Origin: Acetobacterium sp965140355
GTDB lineage: Bacteria; Bacillota; Clostridia; Eubacteriales; Eubacteriaceae
Length of the DNA stretch: 64,000 bases
Direction of reading: 5' to 3'
Assembly (NCBI GenBank): GCA_965140355.1
Contig: OZ223191.1
Coordinates: 368,654-432,653 of the forward strand
Part shown: positions 36,359-44,354 of the stretch, one piece after another
How the letters are laid out: each line of letters opens with the position of its first letter
Position numbering within the stretch: position 1 is the first letter of the stretch
Made by a program: the position numbers and the translations under genes
The notes under the pieces: model-generated
What the model saw: only the letters and a program-made list of their open reading frames with translations
Databases searched by the model: none
Told to the model about the DNA's origin: nothing

Positions 36359-36625
36359 TTATACATTTTTCCATCGTTTTAAAGTTGGAAAGAAAGTTTC
36401 CATTTCTTTTCTTGCCGCTTCTGCACTCAGTTCCGGTTTTTCTTTCATGAGGTAAGGGATGCTTATCTCAATCATGCGTTCTTTAGTAATTTTACTTGTA
36501 AATTCACCGTTTTTATAGCAATCTTTACAATAATCGCTGCTTTTACTGCCGTTTTTTTCGGTTCCGTACAAGCTATTACTGATCCCCATTGGTTTTCCAC
36601 AACTCTGACATAACTTCTCATCCAT
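36359..36625 (-). CDS. small zinc-ribbon protein
   Basis: An 88-residue protein with an N-terminal zinc ribbon (CQSCGKPMG and YCKDCYKNGEF) followed by a helical region, matching the putative zinc-ribbon family common in Clostridia. The function is unknown. AGGAG precedes ATG 36625. It is the only minus-strand gene inside the methyltransferase island and so is probably unrelated to it. Confidence 0.75.
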   Translation of the reverse strand: MDEKLCQSCGKPMGISNSLYGTEKNGSKSSDYCKDCYKNGEFTSKITKERMIEISIPYLMKEKPELSAEAARKEMETFFPTLKRWKNV

Positions 36626-37367
36626 TACTGATCTCCTATCATTATAAAATTTATTACATCGCTTAAAAAATGAAACATCAGTGAAACAACTTGATGTTTT
36701 TATCGCTGCGATTGTAGTGATGAAAATTTCGCTAAATTACAGTTCAAGGATAGACTTACAAATAATTATACCGTTTTCGCAGTATTTAAACAACTAATAA
36801 AATAGACGGTCAGTAATCGTCATATAAATCATATGAAAACTACCTAAATCAATAAAAAATTGTAAAAACATTATAATAATCAATATATAGATAATGAAAA
36901 AATAATTTTGGAAGCATCGAATATATTGAATAACAATAAATATCGAAATAAAATGATAAAATGTGCAATATACAACGATTACATTATCTATATTTTCGGT
37001 AATATTATAAATTATACTAAAATATGTTGACTTTCGTGATGAATACGAGTACAATAATATTATAAAAAAGTTAGTAAATACAATGTTTTTTACTGTTTAA
37101 GTTAATGCGTTTCGACGTAGCGTTAAAATAATCAAAATCTGATTGTACGTTTATAATTAAATTGATTTATTGAGAAAGGAGGAATTATGGAGGTCACGGT
37201 TTCATTAATTTATGAGTAATACAAAGGTAAAAGAATAAAGTACAAATAGATTTTTTTAGAATAGTTGCTGTGTGTGGCTCGGAGCTTTTATTCATGATAT
37301 TAGAAATAGTCTTTTAAAAGGAATCATTATTGTTATATTAAACTAAAAGTAATGAAGGAGAAAAAAT
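36626..37367. other. 742-bp AT-rich intergenic region with long leader
   Basis: It contains a short hairpin (36673-36699), a sigma-A promoter at 37027 and a leader of about 300 nt before the transporter gene. A 10-codon ORF with AAAGGAGG (37187-37219) lies in that leader. A hydrophobic minus-strand frame at 36794-37054 has a TTG start and no ribosome site and is not accepted. Confidence 0.5.
37027..37055 (+). promoter_or_regulatory. sigma-A promoter of the transporter-corrinoid operon
   Basis: TTGACT, 17-bp spacer, TACAAT. It implies a leader of about 300 nt before the transporter start codon at 37368. Confidence 0.65.
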
Positions 37368-38741
37368 ATGAACAAACCTTTAAAAAAGTCTGCAATTAAT
37401 CTTTATGGATTACCATCTTTTGGATTTCAGACACTCGTTAACATTGAAGTCTTTTTATTCGCTGCATTTCTAACTGATTTTGCAAAAATACCTTTAGCAT
37501 TAGTCAGCACAATTTTGCTTGTTACAAGTATTATCGATATCGTTTCGGTTCCAACGGCTGGTGTTATTCTAGAAAAAAGTAATATGAAATGGGGGAAATA
37601 CCGTTCTTGGTTGTTAGTTGGGCCACCAGTTGCGGCATTCTTTTATATCTTTCAGTTTTCACAAATTGGGGGATCGGCTGAAGTCACGGCAATCATTATC
37701 ATTTTAGGATTTGCGATTAGCCATTTAGTCTGGAATACTTTTTATGCTGCGCATATTTCTTTAAATAATGCGTTAACCACTATCCGTGAAGAACGGATTA
37801 CAATGGCTAGTAATCGTGGGATGTTTAATGCTCTTGGAGCACTGGTTTTTTCATACTTTGGAGTTAAATCAATTACGGCAATTGGTGCCAGTGTTGGAAA
37901 CCCAGTATTAGGTTATACGTATATGGCGGCAATCACTGGCGTTATTATGATTGTCTGTAATATTATCTATTTTGTTACGATAAAAGACTATGCTCAAAAC
38001 GGTAGCATAACAGCAGTAGGAAAAGCTGATAAAATGCCGGTTAGCGAAATGATCAAGCAAATTATTGTTAACCCGCCGTTAATTGGTTTAATGTTAGTGG
38101 AATTAGGAAGATATCTGGGTCGCTTTATTATTTTTGGAATGGCATTCTACTATTTTAAATATGTCATTAATGATTTGCCGGGTTTGGCAGTATTTTTGAC
38201 TGGTTTAACGATTGTCAGCTTCTTTGCCGCAATGATCGCGGCACCGGTAGCCAAACGACTTGGTGAAAAATATACATATGCGCTTTCTTTAGGGATTTTA
38301 ATTATTGGTTTATTGATGGTCTGGTTTCTACCTTTGGATGCCAACGCTTTTAAAATTATTATGTTTGTTGCGTATATTGGTTATGGATTACCGGATTCCC
38401 TTGGGGTTGCCATGTACTCAGCTACCGTTGATTATGGTGAATGGAAAACTGGTAAAAATGCCCGTGGTTTTATTATGTCATTAATAAGCATTCCCATAAA
38501 AACATCGATACTCATCCGCTCGGTTATAATTTCAGCCGTACTTGTATCCGTTAATTATGTTGCAGATATGGCAGTTACTTCGGAATTAGTTCAGGGAATT
38601 AAAAATGGATTTGCTTTGTATCCGTCTATCATTATGATTATTGGTTTACTGTTAATGTTAAAAATGTACACATTGACACCGAAAAAAATGGCAGAAATAA
38701 GTGCTGAAGTTGAAGCAAGAAAACAGAAGTCTGTTGAATAA
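37368..38741 (+). CDS. MFS transporter, GPH (glycoside-pentoside-hexuronide):cation symporter type
   Basis: A 457-residue membrane protein with about 12 hydrophobic segments. The motif GYGLPDSLGVAMYSATVDYGEWKT (its central part) and an earlier NMKWGKYRSWLLVGPP are typical of the GPH family (MelB-like), which imports sugars or glycosides with Na+ or H+. Here it lies 98 bp upstream of a corrinoid protein gene, so it probably brings in the methylated substrate (inference). AAGGAG precedes ATG 37368. A fragment of a paralogue occurs at 40695-41144. Confidence 0.88.
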   Translation: MNKPLKKSAINLYGLPSFGFQTLVNIEVFLFAAFLTDFAKIPLALVSTILLVTSIIDIVSVPTAGVILEKSNMKWGKYRSWLLVGPPVAAFFYIFQFSQIGGSAEVTAIIIILGFAISHLVWNTFYAAHISLNNALTTIREERITMASNRGMFNALGALVFSYFGVKSITAIGASVGNPVLGYTYMAAITGVIMIVCNIIYFVTIKDYAQNGSITAVGKADKMPVSEMIKQIIVNPPLIGLMLVELGRYLGRFIIFGMAFYYFKYVINDLPGLAVFLTGLTIVSFFAAMIAAPVAKRLGEKYTYALSLGILIIGLLMVWFLPLDANAFKIIMFVAYIGYGLPDSLGVAMYSATVDYGEWKTGKNARGFIMSLISIPIKTSILIRSVIISAVLVSVNYVADMAVTSELVQGIKNGFALYPSIIMIIGLLLMLKMYTLTPKKMAEISAEVEARKQKSVE

Positions 38742-38838
38742 CAAAATGATCATAGATGAGGCTGATTTGCTGCATCTATGATCAGACCAGAAAAATAACG
38801 TTTAATTGAATTAATTTATTATACGAGGAGAAATTAGA

Positions 38839-39468
38839 ATGTCAAAAATTGAAGAAGTAAAAGCAAAAGTCGAAGCCGGAAAATCTAAATTAGTGCCTGA
38901 CTTAGTTCAAGAAGCATTGGCAGAGGGTAACAAGCCTGACGAAATTCTCCAGGCGATGGTGGATTCGATGGGGATTGTCGGAGAAAAATTCTCATCTGGA
39001 GAAATTTTTGTACCTGAAATGCTAATTGCCGCCAAGGCGATGTCAAAAGGAGTAGAAGTATTAAAACCGCTTATGGGAGGAGATGGTTCGGCTTCGTTAG
39101 GCACCTGCGTTATTGGAACCGTTGCTGGCGATTTACACGACATTGGAAAAAACCTTGTTGCCATGATGATCGAAAGTGCCGGATTTAAAATGGTTGATCT
39201 TGGTGTTGATGTGCCAGCAGATACTTTTGTGCAAGCGGTTAAAGATAATGATAATGTTAAAATAGTTGCATGTTCAGGGCTGTTGACCACCACGATGCCA
39301 GCGTTAAAAGAAGCTGTAGCAACCATTAAAACCGCATACCCGGAGATGAAAGTTATTGTTGGCGGGGCGCCGGTTACACCGGAATATGCGACTGAAGTTG
39401 GAGCCGATGGATATGCAGCAGATGCCGGTAGTGCAGCCGTTAAAGCGAAAGAACTAGTAACGACTTAA
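38839..39468 (+). CDS. methyltransferase corrinoid protein (MtaC-like)
   Basis: A 209-residue cobalamin-binding protein. A helical cap domain (1-85) precedes a Rossmann B12 domain with GDLHDIGKNLV, where His100 is the lower cobalt ligand, and later GVDVPADTF, SGLLTTTMP and VGGAPVTPEYA. It carries the methyl group between donor methyltransferase and acceptor enzyme. It is co-directional with a UroD-type methyltransferase 143 bp downstream and with the GPH transporter upstream. The lack of an activating ATPase nearby means reactivation must come from elsewhere. Confidence 0.94.
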   Translation: MSKIEEVKAKVEAGKSKLVPDLVQEALAEGNKPDEILQAMVDSMGIVGEKFSSGEIFVPEMLIAAKAMSKGVEVLKPLMGGDGSASLGTCVIGTVAGDLHDIGKNLVAMMIESAGFKMVDLGVDVPADTFVQAVKDNDNVKIVACSGLLTTTMPALKEAVATIKTAYPEMKVIVGGAPVTPEYATEVGADGYAADAGSAAVKAKELVTT

Positions 39469-39480
39469 ATTTCTTTTTCG

Positions 39481-39584
39481 TAACGTGTAGGCGAACCGTT
39501 CATTGAACTGTTCGCTGGACCATGTAGAAATTGTTTTGTGCAAAACTGGGCACAAAGTTCACGGCATTTTTGTAATTGCCTAAA
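39481..39584 (+). repeat. dispersed intergenic repeat, copy A
   Basis: It shares TAACGTGTAGGCG, TGTAGAAATTGTTTTGTGC, AAACTGGGC, CAAAG and TCACGGCATTTT with 53969-54048, in the same order and orientation relative to the following gene. A 24-bp insert here forms its own hairpin (GCGAAC/GTTCGC). It lies between the corrinoid and methyltransferase genes. Confidence 0.75.
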
Positions 39585-39611
39585 ATTGATTGTAGCAAAG
39601 GAGAAGATATA

Positions 39612-40592
39612 ATGTTAACAAAAAGACAGAATTTAGTAGAAGTGATGAAGGGTGGAAAGCCGGATCGATTTGTAAAACAATATGAAGCATTGGCATTAAT
39701 GATGAAAACTCCGATTACGCGTTTAAAACCACCGGTTGGAGGATCAATTGTTAATGAATGGGGTGTGACGCTTAGTTGGCCGGAAGGACAGTTAGGTTCA
39801 TTTCCAGTTCATGACAAAGAACATATTGTTATAAAAGATATCACAAAATGGCGGGATTATGTTAAAGCCCCGGAACTGGAATATCCTGAAGAGGCATGGG
39901 CGATGGCGATGGCGGACGCTCAGGCAGTTGATCGTAACGATCAATATGTTACCGTATTCGTGGCACCGGGCATTTTTGAACACGTTCATTATCTCATGAG
40001 TATGGAAGAAGCACTCGTGGCTTATTATGAAGAACCTGAAGCGATGCATGAACTCATTGATTATCTTGTCGAATTTGAACTCAAGTTGGCAAAAGAATTT
40101 ATTGACCATCTTCACCCAGATGCTGTTTTTCATCACGATGACTGGGGCAGTCAGATTAACTCGTTTATTTCTCCGGCAATGTTTGAAGAGTTTTTTGTCC
40201 CTGCTTATAAAAAAATATACGGTTATTATAAAGACAATGGTGTTGAACTGATCGTTCATCATAGTGATAGCTATGCGGCCAATTTGGTTCCGGCAATGAT
40301 TGAGATGGGGATTGACATCTGGCAAGGTGTTATGAACACGAATAAAATTCCTGAATTAATTAAAGAATATGGCGATAAAATTACATTTATGGGGGGAATT
40401 CACAGTGGTTTAGTTGATTTCCCGGGTTGGACACCGGAAATTGTTGCTAAATATGTTGAAGAGACTTGTCGCGAAAACGGAAAACTTTTCTTTATTCCGT
40501 GTCAGACATCGGGTTTGCCAATCGACTCATTCCCCGGTGTATATGAAACCATTAATAAAGAGATTGAAAGAATGACAAAGGAAATGTTTTAG
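39612..40592 (+). CDS. UroD-type methyltransferase paired with the corrinoid protein
   Basis: A 326-residue protein of the UroD/MtaA-CmuA superfamily: HHDDWGSQINSFISPAMFEEFFVPAYKKI (in pieces), IVHHSDSYAANLVPAMIEMG, FMGGIHSGLVD and FIPCQTSGLPIDSFPGVYE. His and Cys residues in HHSDS and IPCQT are candidate zinc ligands. It should methylate or demethylate the corrinoid protein encoded just upstream. AAAGGAG precedes ATG 39612; the in-frame TTG/GTG extension to 39576 has no ribosome site. The donor is unidentified. Confidence 0.87.
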   Translation: MLTKRQNLVEVMKGGKPDRFVKQYEALALMMKTPITRLKPPVGGSIVNEWGVTLSWPEGQLGSFPVHDKEHIVIKDITKWRDYVKAPELEYPEEAWAMAMADAQAVDRNDQYVTVFVAPGIFEHVHYLMSMEEALVAYYEEPEAMHELIDYLVEFELKLAKEFIDHLHPDAVFHHDDWGSQINSFISPAMFEEFFVPAYKKIYGYYKDNGVELIVHHSDSYAANLVPAMIEMGIDIWQGVMNTNKIPELIKEYGDKITFMGGIHSGLVDFPGWTPEIVAKYVEETCRENGKLFFIPCQTSGLPIDSFPGVYETINKEIERMTKEMF

Positions 40593-40646
40593 GAAGTAAT
40601 AAAAAATTTCATCAGCTTTATAAGATACAGATAAATTTGTCATCAT

Positions 40647-40682
40647 CAACAAGAAGTCTTTTGTAAAAAAGGCTTCTTGTTG
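40647..40682 (+). terminator. hairpin after the methyltransferase gene
   Basis: CAACAAGAAG and a run of T pair with the complementary half ending GGCTTCTTGTTG. The U tract is weak. The hairpin sits 12 bp before the transporter remnant and may mark the junction of a past deletion. Confidence 0.5.
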
Positions 40683-40694
40683 ATTGATATTTAA

Positions 40695-41144
40695 TGGTTA
40701 GGTGGATTATGTATCTTTATTGCGGGTTTACTGATTACCTGGCTGGTACCAATGACACCAACTGCGTTTAAAATAGTGATGTTAGTATCTTTTGTTGGAC
40801 ATGGTTTGCCGGATTCTCTGGTCGTTGCTATGTATGCTTCTTGTGTTGATTATGGGGAGTGGCGAACTGGAAAAAACGTTCGTGGTTTTATCATGGCGTT
40901 ATTGACCACCCCAATTAAAGTGGGAAACTTCATTAAAAGTGTTATTATCACAACAGTATTGGCTTCAGCGGGATATATTGCAGATATGTCACTGACACCA
41001 CAGCTAATTCAAGGAATTAAAAACGGTTTTTGTTTATATCCCGCATTAGTTATGATATTTGGATTAATTGTTTTTATCGTTCTTTCCAGAAAAATGAAAG
41101 ACATGGAAAAAGATATTGCTACTAAAAAATTAAAAGAAGTATAA
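40695..41144 (+). pseudogene. GPH/MFS transporter remnant (C-terminal third)
   Basis: In-frame sequence from 40695 (stop codon at 40692) reads WLGGLCIFIAGLLITWLVPM and then AFKIVMLVSFVGHGLPDSL, closely matching the last third of the transporter at 37368 (GLPDSL, VDYGEW+TGKN+RGFIM). About two thirds of the gene is missing, including the N-terminal helices, so an ORF from ATG 40752 (130 residues) cannot be a working transporter. It suggests a duplicated transporter-methyltransferase unit followed by deletion. Confidence 0.88.
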
Positions 41145-41161
41145 ATGATTATTTCAATTAG

Positions 41162-41209
41162 AAAAGGATGTTTCAAACCTGCATCAATTGGTTTGAAACA
41201 TCCTTTTTT
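41162..41209. terminator. bidirectional terminator
   Basis: AAAAGGATGTTTCAAACC pairs with GGTTTGAAACATCCTTTT, followed by TT. It lies between the transporter remnant and the converging TetR gene. Confidence 0.9.
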
Positions 41210-41225
41210 GAAGTCATAAAATAAT

Positions 41226-41876
41226 TTATTCGCAAAGAAAATGGATTGAACTGCAATCAATGTTTTTGGCAATCTGAATACCTTTGTAAAGGAGCGTGGT
41301 AATAGCATGTTGGTCGATTCCAAGCAAACGGGGAAGAATGCCATTTAGTAGAAATACAATTTCATCAATAGAATCATTAAGTGGTTTTTCAAAATATTTA
41401 AGGAAATATTCGCGTCGTCCACCAAAATCAAGATAAAGTAAATTGTCAAATTCACGATCGCTAATGACAAGTTTATAGTCTCGAATATAACCGCGATAGG
41501 TAGTCCGAATAAAATCACCGGCAATACGATAGTTTGAAGCTTTTTTTAAAATTTCGTAGTAAAAGCGGCGATTATTTTCATTGTTAAGGATCAAATCAAA
41601 ATAAATTTGGCTTAACGCAGCATGTCGCAGGATTGAATTGTCAAATTCAGCAATGGACAATTCATTTAAAAAATCATTGATTTGTTTATAATAATCAGCG
41701 TAAATTTCGTGAACAATATTATCTTTGGTTTTGAAGTAATAGGTAAAAAGTCCAATAGGAGTATCAGCGACGGTAGCGATATCTTTAATTTTAGTATTTT
41801 CATAACCTTGTTCATAAAAAAGTTTTTTTGAAATTTGATAAAGATGATTGCGTGTCTGAATACCTTTTTCGTACAT
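41226..41876 (-). CDS. TetR/AcrR family regulator
   Basis: A 216-residue protein. Its N-terminal helix-turn-helix has IKDIATVADTPIGLFTYYF (about residues 26-45), and a long helical ligand domain follows. AGGAG precedes ATG 41876, and just upstream (about 41900-41924) an imperfect palindrome of ATCA/TGAT with ATAT arms overlaps a minus-strand promoter-like TTGACT...TAGGAT, suggesting autoregulation. It lies at the edge of the methyltransferase island and could control it. Confidence 0.85.
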   Translation of the reverse strand: MYEKGIQTRNHLYQISKKLFYEQGYENTKIKDIATVADTPIGLFTYYFKTKDNIVHEIYADYYKQINDFLNELSIAEFDNSILRHAALSQIYFDLILNNENNRRFYYEILKKASNYRIAGDFIRTTYRGYIRDYKLVISDREFDNLLYLDFGGRREYFLKYFEKPLNDSIDEIVFLLNGILPRLLGIDQHAITTLLYKGIQIAKNIDCSSIHFLCE

Positions 41877-42161
41877 GGGAATCTCCTATTACATTAAAAT
41901 ATATCATATATCCTATCATATTTGATAAAATAGTCAAACTTAATAAATTATAAATTTGTCAAAATTGAGATTTTAAATTGAAAAATAATATTAAATCGTT
42001 ATAATAAAAATAAGGGACGAATCAATAATAACAATTTGATAAAATGAAAAAAAATTAACTGTCATAAAACAATAAACTGTTGGAGATGCATCTTTAAGCT
42101 CTAATTGGGTAAGTAAATAAAATGTACGTGGGTTTTTAATAAGTGGTAAGGAGTAATAGGA

Positions 42162-43190
42162 ATGAATAGCGATCAAAATAAAATTAGGCTTAAAAATGGA
42201 AAAAACCAGATGGAATTTTTGAATCGTAAAAAAAATTTACGATGGGCTATTGTTAGCATTTTATGTGGCTTGATTCTGTTGACATTAAGTGGTTGTTGGG
42301 GAGGCGTAAAGACAGATCGTAATCAGGCGAGTGATTTTAAATCGATGAATACTGAGGAGGTGACTGGCGACACCGCCAGTACGGTAGCGGGATCAGCTGC
42401 GACCGTTGATCCCGCAAACGCCAATACATCATTTGACGCATCAAAAATTATTTATTCGGGAAATATCAGTCTTAATGTTGGAGAATATCAAAGCAGCTTT
42501 GATAAAATCAATAACTATGCAGTTGAACTTGGTGGTTTTGTTCAGGATTCAGGTTCGAACTATACTTCGACGGAAGCCGATAGTCAAGCGAACTCCGGTT
42601 ATATTACCTTACGCGTACCGACGGATAAATTTTCGGAAGCGATGGAACAAATTCAAACTTTTGGAAGTCCTATTAACTCAAATGTTAGCAGCACTAATAT
42701 TTCACAGCAATACCAGGATGTAGAAGCACAGTTGAATAATTTTAAAATTGAAGAAACGAGGTTGCTTGAGTATTTGAAGCAAGCAACTAATGTCGCAGAT
42801 ATGCTGGCGATTGAAAGTGAATTGAGCCGCGTGCGAACGGAAATAGATACTCGGACGACAACGATAAAAAACTGGGATATCGAAATGGCTTATTCAACAA
42901 TTTACGTTTCGTTGTATGAGAAAAAAATTTCTTCGACGGTTGTGAATTCGCCGTTTTCTGAGTTGTTTACCAAAATAGGAGAGGGATTTATCACATCGAT
43001 TAATCTGTTGCTTGTAATTGTAGCTTTTTTGATTGTATTGATTTTCAGGCTGATTCCCTTTGCCATTATTATTGCATTGGGTTTCCTTGTTTTCATAAAA
43101 ATTAGAAAAAGCAGAAAAAATAAAAAACTGACAGTAGAAAAATCAGATGATGAAAAAAACGATTTAAATAAAAAACAGGATCAGTCATAA
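42162..43190 (+). CDS. DUF4349 lipoprotein
   Basis: A 342-residue protein. A charged N-terminus of about 28 residues leads to a signal peptide and a lipobox LTLSGC (Cys about 44), then a low-complexity Thr/Ala linker, the DUF4349 domain (about 95-280: GNISLNVGEYQSSFDKI, YITLRVPTDKFSEAM, coiled-coil VEAQLNNFKIEETRLLEYL) and a C-terminal membrane helix with a basic/acidic tail. It is an envelope protein of unknown role. AAGGAG precedes ATG 42162. Confidence 0.85.
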   Translation: MNSDQNKIRLKNGKNQMEFLNRKKNLRWAIVSILCGLILLTLSGCWGGVKTDRNQASDFKSMNTEEVTGDTASTVAGSAATVDPANANTSFDASKIIYSGNISLNVGEYQSSFDKINNYAVELGGFVQDSGSNYTSTEADSQANSGYITLRVPTDKFSEAMEQIQTFGSPINSNVSSTNISQQYQDVEAQLNNFKIEETRLLEYLKQATNVADMLAIESELSRVRTEIDTRTTTIKNWDIEMAYSTIYVSLYEKKISSTVVNSPFSELFTKIGEGFITSINLLLVIVAFLIVLIFRLIPFAIIIALGFLVFIKIRKSRKNKKLTVEKSDDEKNDLNKKQDQS

Positions 43191-43207
43191 AATTAGCAAT
43201 GAATAAT

Positions 43208-43242
43208 AAAAAGATACCTTTAAAAGTCAAGGTATCTTTTTT
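43208..43242. terminator. bidirectional terminator
   Basis: AAAAGATACCTT, a short loop, AAGGTATCTTTTTT. It serves the DUF4349 gene and possibly the converging small gene at 43341. Confidence 0.85.
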
Positions 43243-43340
43243 AGTGGGCTCGGATTGAGTAACAAAAATTATATTAGGAAAGATAAACGGAGTTTGGTGA
43301 CCGTCATAATTTTAATACATTAAGATTTTAGATAAGCTTT

Positions 43341-43553
43341 TTATAGCGATTCGATTTCGGCATCGGTCAACGCTTCAACAACAGCATACCGCATCGCTTC
43401 TTCAGCGGCGCAATTTTGTTCATAGTACCAGTCCCTTACTGCTTTTTCAATTTCAGTATCGGTTCCAACTGGTTTGTGAGGATATACGGCAATCAGTTCT
43501 TCGGTTTCGATATTCCTTAAACCAACTTTTTTAGCGTCTTTAAGTTCATTCAT
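43341..43553 (-). CDS. hypothetical 70-residue protein
   Basis: Not recognised. It has GLRNIETEELIAVYPHKPVG in the first half, VRDWYYEQNCAAEEA in the middle and an acidic C-terminus. There is no signal peptide or membrane segment. GGAGG precedes ATG 43553, which supports translation. It lies between two plus-strand genes with its own short upstream region. Confidence 0.6.
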   Translation of the reverse strand: MNELKDAKKVGLRNIETEELIAVYPHKPVGTDTEIEKAVRDWYYEQNCAAEEAMRYAVVEALTDAEIESL

Positions 43554-43712
43554 GTATTTGCCTCCAATAAGATTTTAAATTTAGAATAATTATACCCATA
43601 AATCATTAAATTTAAAAATATTCATAATCTGATAAAAGGGTATATAATATAAATAGCTGTGGCTTATAAATTTGGTTAGGATTAATAATTAAAAACAACA
43701 GGAGGCAGAGAA

Positions 43713-44300
43713 ATGGATACAAAGATATTTTTGGATTTTCCCTACGATTTGAATATGGAGATTCTTAATGAAAAGCTGAATCTGAACAACCGAGAAAGCA
43801 TGTTGGATATTGTCGAACCGCTTTTTGAAATGTTGCAGAAAATTGCTAAACCGAAGGCAATTTATTTTAAAGCTCAAATTACCAAAAAAAGTGAGAGCAG
43901 TGTGAGTGTAGATGAAGCGATCTTTGAGAGTCAGTTATTAAGAGGATATGTAACCGCGGGTGAGGTGGTATATCCCTACATTGTTACCGTGGGCACTGAG
44001 TTAGATGACTACGCCAAAACGCTTGATGACTCGATGGATCAGTTTATGATCGACGAGATGATGAATTTATTGGTGAACATTGGGAAGGTTTTTGTGTTTA
44101 ATGAAGTGAAAAAAGAAACTGGATGGGAAGCGGTTCAGGATTATGTACCTGGAAATGGTGAGGACTGGTCAACCGAGGAACAAACGCGATTGTTTAAAAT
44201 GTTTGGGAATGAAACCCAAAAAATTGGCGTAACCCTTGGAGAACACGCTTTTGTATTGCCAGGACGTTCAACAATTGGGATTTTATCGCGAAAAAAATAA
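43713..44300 (+). CDS. vitamin B12-dependent methionine synthase activation-type protein
   Basis: A 195-residue protein that resembles the stand-alone methionine synthase reactivation-domain relatives of anaerobes: YPYIVTVGTELDDYAK, a central helical stretch, and YVPGNGEDWSTEEQTRLFKM ending with HAFVLPGRSTIGIL, similar to the AdoMet-binding end of that domain. In acetogens these relatives occur near corrinoid methyltransferases, but none is adjacent here. AGGAGG precedes ATG 43713. The exact role is uncertain. Confidence 0.75.
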   Translation: MDTKIFLDFPYDLNMEILNEKLNLNNRESMLDIVEPLFEMLQKIAKPKAIYFKAQITKKSESSVSVDEAIFESQLLRGYVTAGEVVYPYIVTVGTELDDYAKTLDDSMDQFMIDEMMNLLVNIGKVFVFNEVKKETGWEAVQDYVPGNGEDWSTEEQTRLFKMFGNETQKIGVTLGEHAFVLPGRSTIGILSRKK

Positions 44301-44354
44301 AAAATCGATCGATGTCAACTGGTTGGGTGAAACTATCAAAGGAAAAAATTGAAA

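Noticed and set aside
36794..37054. Hydrophobic 86-residue frame on the minus strand
   Set aside because: TTG start, no ribosome site, Ile/Phe/Tyr-rich composition expected from AT-rich DNA, and it overlaps the plus-strand promoter at 37027.
43713..44300. Full methionine synthase or metH domain fusion
   Set aside because: Only a stand-alone activation-type domain of 195 residues is present, with no B12-binding or homocysteine domain.
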